A stretch of 7,462 nt of DNA from Coriobacteriia bacterium (GCA_003509825.1 DOMT01000111.1:254-7715); one strand, 5' to 3'. Numbered from the stretch's first letter, positions 1 to 6,584 are shown. Numbers and translations are program-made. Notes: generated by a model not told the origin, from the letters alone.

Positions 1-6
1 GGTAGA

Positions 7-1557
7 TCAGTTTGCGATTTCGATCGCCTTTTTCAGGCGCGCCTCGGTGTTCTCCCACCCGAGCAATTCGATGGATTCAAACAGTGGCGGCGAGACCACG
101 TTGCCGCAGAGTGCCACACGCACAGCCTGGAAGATGACCTTCGGCTTGACCCCGAGCTGTTCGGGAAGCTTACGTAGTTCCTCCTCGATGGAAGACGTGC
201 TCCAGCTTTGTTGCAAGCCCGACAGCGCCTCCTCCGCATTTTTCAGGATGACCGCCGCCCCCTCGGCTTTCAGGCACTTGCTCACCGAAGTCTCATCGTA
301 AAAGACGGTATCGCCGCTGAACAGATAGCTCGTCATGGGGATGGCCTCCGCTATCGTCCGCGCGCGCTCGGCGACCAGGGGATAGATCGCCTCGTACCAG
401 GCCCTGTTGGCCTCAACGTCGGCTTTTATGCTTGCTGTGTCGGCGAGTTTACCGTCAACCAATCCGAGCTCGTTGTCGTAGACCGTGGATCCACCACGGA
501 TGAGACCGTAATCGCACAGGTGGGGGACCAGCGCATCGACGAAGGCGGGTGCGCCCATCTCTTTGATCCGGCTCGCGTTGATCCATTCCAACTTCTTCTC
601 ATCGAAGACGGCGGGATTTTTGGACACCCTGTCGAGGCTGAAGTTGTCCGTCAGCACCTGCGCGTCAAAGAGCGTGGTGCTGCCATCGAGTGACCAGCCG
701 AGCAGCGCCAGATAGTTGAGTAATGCATCGGCAAAGTAACCCTCGTCCTTGTAGGCCTCCACACTGGTAGCACCGTGGCGCTTGGAGAGTCGTTTGCCGT
801 CGGGCCCGAGTATCATCGACAGATGGGCGAAGCGAGGCGTTGGCATCCCTAAGGCCTCGTAGACCAAAATCTGCTTCGGCGTGTTGGAGAGATGGTCGTC
901 GCCCCTGATAACGTGGGAGATCTTCATCAGGGCATCGTCCAGACAGACCACGTAGTTATAGGTAGGGGAGCCGTCCGAGCGCACCAGGATGAAGTCGTCG
1001 AGCTGGGTGATGGGAAAGCTCGTCGCACCGAAGACCAGGTCGTTAAACGTCACGTCACCGCGATCGAGAGGGATCTTCAGGCGCCAGGTGTGCGGCTCGC
1101 CGGCTTTTATGCGGGCGGCGGCTTCTTCGAAAGAGATATCGCGACACCTGCGGTCATAACCGCTGTAGGTTTTCGCCTCCATGGCGGCCTCACGTCGCTC
1201 GGCCAGCTCCTCGGGCGTGCAAAAGCAGGGATAAACGGCATCTTTGGCTTTAAGATCCTCAAGTGCCGCTCCATAGGTGGCAAAGCGTTCGGTTTGCAGG
1301 TAGGGGCCGTATTCACCGCCTACCTCCGGACCCTCGTCCCAGTCCAAGCCGAGCCATTTGAGGGAACGGATGATCTGCGCGGTGTTTTCGGATGTGGAGC
1401 GCTCGGGATCGGTGTCCTCGATACGCAGGATGAATTTACCGCCGTTTCGACGGGCGAACGCCCAGTTGTAGATCGCCGTGCGCGCTCCTCCTATGTGCAG
1501 ATTGCCGGTGGGCGAAGGGGCGAATCGGACGCGAACCTCTTGTATCATCTCGGTCAT
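7..1557 (-). CDS. gltX: Glutamyl-tRNA synthetase (GluRS), class I
   Basis: Charges tRNA-Glu with glutamate in the cytoplasm, using ATP. The 516-residue protein has the class I signatures in order: FAPSPTG leading into HIGG at 21-24 (HIGH motif), the RIEDTD segment at 45-50, the VIRGDDHLSNTPKQ block at 216-229, and RLSKR at 256-260 in the KMSKS position. A CxC at 111/113 followed by Y134 and C138 looks like the zinc-binding pattern of some GluRS and Glu-Q-RS proteins; zinc binding here is inference. The rest is the anticodon-binding helical region. The frame is open up to 1668, but the FAPSPTG motif fixes the N-terminus near the ATG at 1557, which has a GAGAGG upstream. The longer start would run into the preceding gene and add a residue stretch unlike GluRS. 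ATG at 1548 is a less likely alternative. It is the last of three same-strand genes, 58 bp after the ATP-grasp gene. The TGA stop is complete, 6 bp from the window edge. Confidence 0.96.
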   Translation of the reverse strand: MTEMIQEVRVRFAPSPTGNLHIGGARTAIYNWAFARRNGGKFILRIEDTDPERSTSENTAQIIRSLKWLGLDWDEGPEVGGEYGPYLQTERFATYGAALEDLKAKDAVYPCFCTPEELAERREAAMEAKTYSGYDRRCRDISFEEAAARIKAGEPHTWRLKIPLDRGDVTFNDLVFGATSFPITQLDDFILVRSDGSPTYNYVVCLDDALMKISHVIRGDDHLSNTPKQILVYEALGMPTPRFAHLSMILGPDGKRLSKRHGATSVEAYKDEGYFADALLNYLALLGWSLDGSTTLFDAQVLTDNFSLDRVSKNPAVFDEKKLEWINASRIKEMGAPAFVDALVPHLCDYGLIRGGSTVYDNELGLVDGKLADTASIKADVEANRAWYEAIYPLVAERARTIAEAIPMTSYLFSGDTVFYDETSVSKCLKAEGAAVILKNAEEALSGLQQSWSTSSIEEELRKLPEQLGVKPKVIFQAVRVALCGNVVSPPLFESIELLGWENTEARLKKAIEIAN

Positions 1558-1570
1558 CGGATTTGAGTTT

Positions 1571-1576
1571 CCTCTC
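1571..1576 (-). promoter_or_regulatory. Ribosome binding site of gltX
   Basis: On the minus strand this reads GAGAGG, about 13 nt before the ATG at 1557. The spacing is somewhat long, but it is the only purine-rich site in the 58-bp gap. It supports starting gltX at 1557 instead of the far upstream ATG at 1668. The gap shows no hairpin with a T-run, so transcription from the upstream gene could continue into gltX. Confidence 0.45.
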
Positions 1577-1615
1577 GGTATGGAACGTTTCTGATTTAGT
1601 TGTGAGCTATGTATT

Positions 1616-3157
1616 TTATGCGCTTGCGACCCGAAGCGCCAGCCCTGCATCGGGATCATAGTCGCCAAGCATCGCCGCCAGGGTCATTCCGCCGGCAAAA
1701 CCCGCGATGATGCCCGCCCGGCCCGCGCGCACGAACAGTCCGCCGAATCTGCCGTTGTAGGCATAAAGGCCGGTGAGGTTGTTCCAGGCGTCCAGCTTCG
1801 CGGGGTCGTATCCGGTGCCGGCCGCCAGCCAACTTTCGGAGTCGTCGAACAGGGGCTTGAAGCCGCTGTCGACAGGAACGATACGCGAGTTAGGCGTTGC
1901 ATACTGCTCGCAATAGCTTTGGACGATATAGCGCTGTTTGCTGCACTTATCGATCAGGTTCGCCCAATCGGCCTCGTCGTGGTCGCGACCCGCATGCACC
2001 CCTTTCGATGCATAACCGTCCTCGGGTTTGATGATCCAATCATCTTTGCCGGCCTTTATGGCTTCGAGATCAACCGTGTCCGCTCGCAGAAGGGCCGTGT
2101 AGGGGATGTGCTCGCGGATGAAGTCGTTTTCTTCCGTGTTGAGGAAGGCGGCGGTTGCAGGGTGATGGAGCAGCGCGAACAGGGGCTTGCAGTGGGCGAT
2201 ATGGGTCATGAAACCCCCGATCATGCAAACGGCCTTGTCTTCGATCGCACTCACCAAGGCACCCGCGCCTTTGCGGACGTCAGCGTCTTTTTCCAACGCC
2301 GCAACGATCTCGCCGGTGACGGCGCGCCGATAGATCGCATCGATGCGCACACGTTTGTTTGTGGGCGAGCTGTCGTTTCCGCCATCCGCCCGTCTACCGC
2401 CGGGTAAGACATCGGTAAGGATATTTTGCGTGTACAGCACACCGTGGTCATATTCCAGATCCATCACGTCGCAGATGATACAACGGTATCCCTGCCGCCC
2501 GAAGCGATGGGCGAACTCGATGAACTCGTTCATGCTGGCACTGTCCGTAAAGTCCACGATGGCGACGGTGGGGTTGTCCACGGCCTGTTCGGACGTGCGG
2601 TATATTTCCAAAAAACCATCGACCCAACCGTCGAAGAGCTCCTGGGATGCGAGCTTAAGCTCGCGTTCGAGACCTCGATAGACTTCGGATCGTTTGAGCG
2701 CCGAGCCCGCCTCGCGATCCTCGTTCATCGCGGAGGTTCCGTCGGTATTGAACTCACAGAATTTAAAGCCGAAGGTCTTTTCGTTAAGAAAGATATCCAT
2801 GCGCATGATCGGAATGGTGCACGGGTATCCCGTGGGCAGGCAGATGAGCCGCTCCAGGAGCGGTGAAAAGCCGAAGAGCCTGCGGTAGCTCTCGTCTTCC
2901 AAAAACCGGCGGGGGTTCTTCTCGAGTATGGTATAGGTCCTGTTCACAACCGTGTCGAGGAAGCGTAGGGCGGCCATATCGTAGATCTTGGGAATAAAAC
3001 CGACTCCGATGATGTCACCGTGATAAACGGCCGTGGAAGTGTTGAGGTAGGCTTGGGCTTCGAGACGACCGCTCATGTCGCCGTTCAAATCTCTGTGACG
3101 GGCGATGTAGGCTTCTTGTAAGCCCTCCATGCCGCCTGGCGAAAGCTCATTTTTCAT
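1616..3157 (-). CDS. ATP-grasp ligase related to the glutathionylspermidine synthetase domain
   Basis: A 513-residue cytoplasmic protein that probably forms a peptide or amide bond via an acyl phosphate, with ATP. What I see: R119-x-D121 in a MRMDIF segment, then E135-x-N137 in FCEFNTDGT. This is the R-x-D...E-x-N pattern that binds Mg-ATP and catalyses in glutathionylspermidine synthetases. An IDAIYRR segment follows at 272-278. Next comes an ATP-grasp lysine/glycine loop, WIIKPEDGYASKG, at 374-386, with K377 and K385. A GGLFVRAG segment with R477 and a GGMTL segment lie near the C-terminus. There is no CHAP amidase domain as in E. coli Gsp, no signal peptide and no membrane segment. The start overlaps the stop of the glutamate-cysteine ligase by 4 bp (ATGA), so the pair is translationally coupled. 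The natural inference is that it uses gamma-Glu-Cys as acyl donor. The acceptor (glycine, polyamine or other) cannot be read from sequence. ATG at 3130 is a possible shorter start, but the coupling favours 3157. Confidence 0.8.
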   Translation of the reverse strand: MKNELSPGGMEGLQEAYIARHRDLNGDMSGRLEAQAYLNTSTAVYHGDIIGVGFIPKIYDMAALRFLDTVVNRTYTILEKNPRRFLEDESYRRLFGFSPLLERLICLPTGYPCTIPIMRMDIFLNEKTFGFKFCEFNTDGTSAMNEDREAGSALKRSEVYRGLERELKLASQELFDGWVDGFLEIYRTSEQAVDNPTVAIVDFTDSASMNEFIEFAHRFGRQGYRCIICDVMDLEYDHGVLYTQNILTDVLPGGRRADGGNDSSPTNKRVRIDAIYRRAVTGEIVAALEKDADVRKGAGALVSAIEDKAVCMIGGFMTHIAHCKPLFALLHHPATAAFLNTEENDFIREHIPYTALLRADTVDLEAIKAGKDDWIIKPEDGYASKGVHAGRDHDEADWANLIDKCSKQRYIVQSYCEQYATPNSRIVPVDSGFKPLFDDSESWLAAGTGYDPAKLDAWNNLTGLYAYNGRFGGLFVRAGRAGIIAGFAGGMTLAAMLGDYDPDAGLALRVASA

Positions 3158-4536
3158 GCGAGGTCCACAGGTGTCTTGCGCTCGGCGATCAGCCGTACGA
3201 GCGGTTCGAGGTAAGGGCGCTCATCGGCTTCAAGGAAGTCGGCGGCGGTGTAGATCAACTCGTCGAGCCATTGCTCGGCCGGTCGTTTGTAGACGATCGC
3301 ATCGTAGCCGTCGAAGCGAAGCATCTCCTTGGCGTCGTCGATGTCCTCGATGTCGAATTCCCCCAGACAGTGCTCCAGCGAAAGCAGTGCTTCGTCGTTG
3401 TAGAAGATTCCCTTGATGAGTGCGGCGTAGGCCAGTGCGTATTCGATCGGCAGGGCATCGGCGGCACGTATCTCCACATAGGTCTTCAGTCTGACGTCGA
3501 AGAAAAACAGTGAGAGGATGTGTTCGATATCCGCACGATCGGGTATCTTGCCGTCGAGCACCTCGGCGAAGGTCGTGTTGCCGAGATAGCTCGGGTCTTT
3601 GCCGGAATCATCGGTTTCGGGCCCGAAGGAAAAGATCGCCGGCATCTGCAACAGAGTTTGCGCATAGGATTCGAAGCCGAGGCAATCGTCAAAAGTGCCG
3701 GGCATGGTTTTGGAACGATCGGCATCCACATCGTCCCATATGACGGTTCTGACCATGCGGTCGGGAACCGGTAGCCCCGATGTTGTTTTCGGCCTCGTGT
3801 TTCCCTTGGAGGCGATCGGTGCATTCTCGAAAACGGGGCTGTTGTCGGTCACAAAGGCCAGCAGCGGGCTGAGCAGCCCGGCGATCCTGAACTTGCGGAT
3901 GGCGTCCTCTTCGGAATGAAAGTCGATGCTGACCTGGGTGGATGCGGTGGCGCGCATCATGCAGATACCGTGTCGCCCCGTTGTTTCGAAGTGTCGGTCC
4001 ATAAAGCGATAGCGACCCTTCGGTATGAGCGGGATATCGCCGGCGCGGGCGCTCGGATGGTATCCCATCTCCGCCACGGCAAGATCCAGGTCTTGCAAGA
4101 CCTGGTCCAGCTCGGATCTGAATCTCCTGTACTGCGTTTCGAGTCCCGCCAGGTCCGACATCGGCCCGATGCTCACTTCCAGTTGAGCACCCGGCTCCAG
4201 TGTGATGTTGGAGCGGCTACGGGAAAGACCGATGAGACATCGTGTGCCGTCCGGCTGTGACTCATAGGAGCGATTATCATAAAAAGGGGCGAGTCTTTCG
4301 AGCACCGTGCGCACACCGGGCATCTTGCTCTCGAGATCCTCCTCATAGGGGACGGGGGAACCGTCCGATCTGCGCACGATGAAATGCTCCAGCTCAAGCC
4401 CTATGTGTTCATCGGACTTTCGATTCGGTCCGTGTGGTGTCTCGCCGATACCTGTTTTCATATAATCGGAGATCGCCCGTATCTGTTCGGCAAGAGCTTT
4501 TTCATCCGGCTCCTGAACCGTCTTGTTGTAATCCAT
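3154..4536 (-). CDS. gshA: Glutamate-cysteine ligase, GCS2 (plant/alphaproteobacterial) type
   Basis: Joins the gamma-carboxyl of glutamate to cysteine using ATP, the first step to glutathione and related thiols. The 460-residue protein shows GCS2 family hallmarks: an early GLELEHF at 46-52 (metal/ATP glutamates E48 and E50), EPGAQLEVS at 114-122 (glutamate-binding strand), IPKGRYRFM at 171-179, and the RATASTQVSIDF block at 195-206. These resemble plant GSH1 more than E. coli GshA. No signal peptide is seen, so it should be cytoplasmic. The ATG at 4536 has AAGGAA 5 nt upstream. The stop overlaps the start of an ATP-grasp ligase by 4 bp, so the product is probably processed by that partner. 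Family relatives include EgtA of ergothioneine synthesis and carboxylate-amine ligases such as YbdK, so the exact substrates are inferred; no egt genes are in view. It is divergent from the zinc transporter genes. A perfect 20-bp palindrome lies inside the gene. Confidence 0.85.
   Translation of the reverse strand: MDYNKTVQEPDEKALAEQIRAISDYMKTGIGETPHGPNRKSDEHIGLELEHFIVRRSDGSPVPYEEDLESKMPGVRTVLERLAPFYDNRSYESQPDGTRCLIGLSRSRSNITLEPGAQLEVSIGPMSDLAGLETQYRRFRSELDQVLQDLDLAVAEMGYHPSARAGDIPLIPKGRYRFMDRHFETTGRHGICMMRATASTQVSIDFHSEEDAIRKFRIAGLLSPLLAFVTDNSPVFENAPIASKGNTRPKTTSGLPVPDRMVRTVIWDDVDADRSKTMPGTFDDCLGFESYAQTLLQMPAIFSFGPETDDSGKDPSYLGNTTFAEVLDGKIPDRADIEHILSLFFFDVRLKTYVEIRAADALPIEYALAYAALIKGIFYNDEALLSLEHCLGEFDIEDIDDAKEMLRFDGYDAIVYKRPAEQWLDELIYTAADFLEADERPYLEPLVRLIAERKTPVDLA
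4086..4105. repeat. Perfect 20-bp palindrome inside the glutamate-cysteine ligase gene
   Basis: The arms CCAGGTCTTG and CAAGACCTGG are exact reverse complements with no spacer, centred on TTGCAA. The element covers codons 144-151 of the ligase (around V-L-Q-D-L). It could be an intragenic protein-binding site, an mRNA stem element, or chance. The flanking bases (T at 4085, T at 4106) end the symmetry. No second copy was noticed in the window. Confidence 0.6.
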
Positions 4537-4541
4537 GTTAA

Positions 4542-4547
4542 TTCCTT
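4542..4547 (-). promoter_or_regulatory. Ribosome binding site of gshA
   Basis: On the minus strand this reads AAGGAA, 5 nt before the ATG at 4536. It is a well-placed site that supports that start for the glutamate-cysteine ligase. Confidence 0.65.
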
Positions 4548-4688
4548 GCTCGCTCCCACATGTCAGGCTTCCCGCTTATCCCATAAAGCCATCGGAACAA
4601 AACCAAAAAAGCAATCGAAACAAAGCTCTACGATACCATACCGTCCATCCGGTAAACATGTTAGCTTGTCGGTCTTTTCTAACTAACA

Positions 4689-4700
4689 CTGTGATCATAG
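4689..4700. promoter_or_regulatory. Operator-like near-palindrome upstream of the znuA -10
   Basis: CTGTGATCATAG reads the same on both strands except for one G/T pair. It lies between the likely -35 and -10 positions of the znuA promoter. That position fits a metal-responsive repressor site, but the element is short and does not match a known box, so it is tentative. Confidence 0.25.
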
Positions 4701-4702
4701 GC

Positions 4703-4708
4703 TATACT
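4703..4708 (+). promoter_or_regulatory. Candidate -10 element of the znu operon
   Basis: TATACT, five of six matches to TATAAT, would place the transcription start near 4714 and give an untranslated leader of roughly 45 nt. No good -35 hexamer lies 16-18 bp upstream (the bases there are TAACTA), so the promoter may need an activator or be weak. The near-palindrome CTGTGATCATAG at 4689-4700 sits directly upstream, where a repressor would block polymerase. Confidence 0.35.
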
Positions 4709-4750
4709 GACGATTGTTGCATATCTTAGTTGACACGACGTTTACGTAAT

Positions 4751-4754
4751 GGAG
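4751..4754 (+). promoter_or_regulatory. Ribosome binding site deciding the znuA start
   Basis: GGAG lies 6 nt before the ATG at 4761. The upstream in-frame ATG at 4749 overlaps this region and has no purine-rich site of its own, so 4761 is the preferred start. The resulting N-terminus (MKSMMLGKK) is a normal positively charged lipoprotein signal. Confidence 0.65.
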
Positions 4755-4760
4755 ACGGTT

Positions 4761-5828
4761 ATGAAATCTATGATGCTCGGGAAAAAAGTTTTTGCAGTTG
4801 CTCTGTCCACCGTTTTGGCTGTATCGCTCTTACTGCTTTCCGGGTGTGGCAATACGGTGTCGGGGGTTCCGGCCGCCGGTGGTAAGCCGCAGATTATCGC
4901 GACGGTATTTGCCTCCTACGACTTCGCACGGCAGGTGGCGGGAGATGATGCCGACGTAAAAATGTTGGTACCTCCCGGAAGTGAAACCCACTCCTTCGAA
5001 CCGACTCCCCAAGACATCATAGCTCTCAGTGGGTGCGACATGTTCATCTATGTGGGCGGCGAATCGGATGTTTGGGTGGAGGAACTCCTCGCCTCCGTGA
5101 ATAATAGCGACATGGTGGTCATCAAGATGATCGACTGTGTGAACACCGTGGAGGAGGATGTGTCTATTCTGGCCGATCCTGCGATGGCGGAAGAGGGACA
5201 TGAAGGCCACGCCCATGAAGAGGGCGGGGAAGGACATGAGGGTGAAGAAGCAGCCCACGGGGGTGAAGAGACCCAATCCGCCCATGAAGAGGAGCACGGT
5301 GTCATCGATGAGCATGTTTGGACATCGCTGAGAAACGCTGCGATCATCGTGCAGACGATTTCGGACGAACTTTGCACCATCGATGCGGATAACAGGCTCG
5401 ATTACGAGAAGCGCACCTCCGAGTACTGCGGTAAGCTGACGGATTTGGACAACGAGATCAAGACCGTCGTCGCCGAGGGGCAGCGCAGTCTCCTGGTGTT
5501 CGGCGACCGTTTTCCCTTCAGGTACTTCATCGACGACTACGCCCTTGAGTGTAAGGCGGCCTTCCCCGGATGTTCCACTGCAACGGAAGCCAGCGCTTTG
5601 ACGGTAACCAACCTGGTCGATACGGTACGAACCGAGGGCATACCGGTCGTTTTGTATCGCGAGCTCTCCGACCACAAAATCGCCGATGCCATAGCGGCCG
5701 AAACCGGTGTGGTGACGATGGAGCTCCATTCCTGTCATAATATTACCCAAAACGATTTTGACGGGGGAGCGTCCTACTTGAGCCTTATGGAGAAAAACGC
5801 TGAGACACTGAGAGCTGCATTGGCGTAG
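4761..5828 (+). CDS. znuA: Zinc/manganese ABC transporter substrate-binding lipoprotein
   Basis: Captures a divalent metal, most likely zinc, outside the membrane and delivers it to the permease. The 355-residue protein begins with a charged N-terminus and a hydrophobic stretch, ending in the lipobox LSGC with C29 as the lipidated cysteine. Cluster A-1 (ZnuA/TroA) family features follow: PPGSETHSFEPTPQD at 71-85 with metal ligand H77, and DEHVWTS at 183-189 with H185. Between them lies a His/Glu/Gly-rich loop (about 147-180, seven His) typical of zinc rather than manganese binders. The usual third ligand His of the AFGYF region is absent: the segment is FGDRFPFRYF at 247-256. A late LHSCHN at 322-327 may supply replacement ligands; this is inference. 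The stop TAG abuts the znuC ATG with no gap. ATG at 4749 is a less likely start. Confidence 0.92.
   Translation: MKSMMLGKKVFAVALSTVLAVSLLLLSGCGNTVSGVPAAGGKPQIIATVFASYDFARQVAGDDADVKMLVPPGSETHSFEPTPQDIIALSGCDMFIYVGGESDVWVEELLASVNNSDMVVIKMIDCVNTVEEDVSILADPAMAEEGHEGHAHEEGGEGHEGEEAAHGGEETQSAHEEEHGVIDEHVWTSLRNAAIIVQTISDELCTIDADNRLDYEKRTSEYCGKLTDLDNEIKTVVAEGQRSLLVFGDRFPFRYFIDDYALECKAAFPGCSTATEASALTVTNLVDTVRTEGIPVVLYRELSDHKIADAIAAETGVVTMELHSCHNITQNDFDGGASYLSLMEKNAETLRAALA
5210..5292 (+). repeat. Short direct repeats in the His-rich loop of znuA
   Basis: The 14-mer CGCCCATGAAGAGG occurs exactly at 5210-5223 and again at 5279-5292, both coding Ala-His-Glu-Glu in the same frame. Nearby GGACATGA (5196 and 5232) and GGTGAAGAG/GGTGAAGAA copies are similar. 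The pattern suggests the metal-binding loop grew by internal duplication or slippage. Confidence 0.7.
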
Positions 5829-6584
5829 ATGACACTTATCAGCTGCGAAAATGTGACCCTGAGTTATGACGGCAATGTTGCCGTCGAAGGGGTGGACTGC
5901 CAAATAGCCGCCGGAGACTACCTTTGTATCGTCGGTTGTAACGGCAGTGGAAAAACGACCTTTATCCGTGGGCTGCTCGGTTTGCTCAAGCCGGTGAGTG
6001 GATCGATCGTCTTTTCCGACGGCCTGAAGCGGCAAGACATCGGCTATCTCCCGCAGCAAAGTACGGTTCAGAAGAATTTTCCGGCCAGTGTGCGTGAGGT
6101 CGTGCTGTCGGGGCGGCTTTCGCGGCTGGGTATCTCGGTGGTCTATCGTCGCCAGGATAAACAGGCTGCTCGTGAGGCTTTGGAGCTTTTGCAGATCGCC
6201 GATTTGGAGAAGTCGGGTTTCGGTGAGTTGTCCGGCGGCCAGCAACAAAGAGTGCTTCTGGCGCGTGCGCTATGCGCGGCCCCTGACGGCCTGAAGGTCT
6301 TGATTCTCGACGAGCCGATGAACGGTTTGGATGCGCATGCCAAAACGGAACTCTATGCGACCATAAGTGAGCTCAACCATAAGCAGGGCATCACCGTTTT
6401 GATGATTACCCATGACGTTCAGGCCGCCATCCAACATGCCGACCGGATTTTGGTGTTGGAGGGAAAACAGGAGTTCTACGGCGATACGCACGCTTTTCAG
6501 CACACCGCATTGGGCCGATCGATGCTCAGGGACTCCTGTGGCAATAACTGTGCGGTCTGCGGAATCGGGCTGGGGGATCTGTGA
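5829..6584 (+). CDS. znuC: Zinc/manganese ABC transporter ATP-binding protein
   Basis: Hydrolyses ATP on the inner face of the membrane to power metal import through ZnuB. The 251-residue protein has all nucleotide-binding motifs: Walker A GCNGSGKTT at 36-44, Q-loop LPQQ at 74-77, signature LSGGQQQR at 134-141, Walker B VLILDEP at 157-163 with catalytic E162, D-loop GLD at 166-168, and H-loop H195. The length is normal for the family. The ATG directly follows the znuA stop, and no strong ribosome binding site is visible, so translation probably depends on the upstream gene. The tail is unusual: C237, C241 and C244 form a Cx3Cx2C cluster just before the end, a possible metal-sensing or metal-handling site (inference). 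The stop overlaps the preferred start of znuB by one base. Confidence 0.95.
   Translation: MTLISCENVTLSYDGNVAVEGVDCQIAAGDYLCIVGCNGSGKTTFIRGLLGLLKPVSGSIVFSDGLKRQDIGYLPQQSTVQKNFPASVREVVLSGRLSRLGISVVYRRQDKQAAREALELLQIADLEKSGFGELSGGQQQRVLLARALCAAPDGLKVLILDEPMNGLDAHAKTELYATISELNHKQGITVLMITHDVQAAIQHADRILVLEGKQEFYGDTHAFQHTALGRSMLRDSCGNNCAVCGIGLGDL
6572..6577 (+). promoter_or_regulatory. Ribosome binding site deciding the znuB start
   Basis: GGGGGA lies 6 nt before the ATG at 6584 but only 3 nt before the in-frame GTG at 6581. The spacing favours ATG 6584, which overlaps the znuC stop as TGATG. Confidence 0.5.

Larger units (their letters stand above)
4537..4760. other. Divergent intergenic region between gshA and znuA
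   Basis: This A+T-richer stretch separates the two divergent groups and should hold both promoters. For znuA there is a good -10 hexamer (separate entry). For the ligase side I see only a weak pair on the minus strand, CTAACA (4659-4664) and TATGGT (4635-4640) with an 18-bp spacer, four of six matches each. Short symmetric elements are present: TACCG-N6-CGGTA at 4639-4654, AACATGTT at 4655-4662, CTGTGATCATAG at 4689-4700 (one mismatched pair) and TTACGTAA at 4742-4749. None matches a Zur or MntR box that I can name with confidence. No RNA gene, riboswitch or terminator was recognised. Confidence 0.5.

Noticed and set aside
208..1566. Plus-strand open frames of 161 and 224 codons opposite gltX.
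   Set aside because: They are antisense to a gene with complete class I synthetase motifs, and their translations show no domain or plausible ribosome binding site.
1613..1618. TAAAAT on the minus strand as a -10 for a separate gltX promoter.
   Set aside because: The bases at the matching -35 position (TGGCGC) fit poorly, so there is no support for an independent promoter.
1558..1668. N-terminal extension of GluRS by 37 residues from the ATG at 1668.
   Set aside because: It would overlap the ATP-grasp gene by 53 bp, and GluRS proteins start just before the FAPSPTG motif. The ATG at 1557 has its own purine-rich site.
4730..4735. A perfect TTGACA (-35 consensus) just upstream of znuA.
   Set aside because: No -10-like hexamer lies 16-18 bp downstream, and a promoter there would start inside znuA, past its ribosome binding site.
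4742..4750. TTACGTAAT as a Zur-type half-site overlapping the znuA leader.
   Set aside because: Only one half resembles the Bacillus-type box and no matching inverted half is present at the proper distance.
4830..6248. A 472-codon open frame on the minus strand opposite znuA and znuC.
   Set aside because: It lies entirely across two well-supported genes with full family motifs, its translation shows no recognisable domain, and it arises from the codon bias of the sense strand.
6537..6560. Cx3Cx2C in ZnuC as a radical SAM motif.
   Set aside because: The spacing coincides, but it is at the extreme C-terminus of an ABC ATPase with no room for a radical SAM fold.
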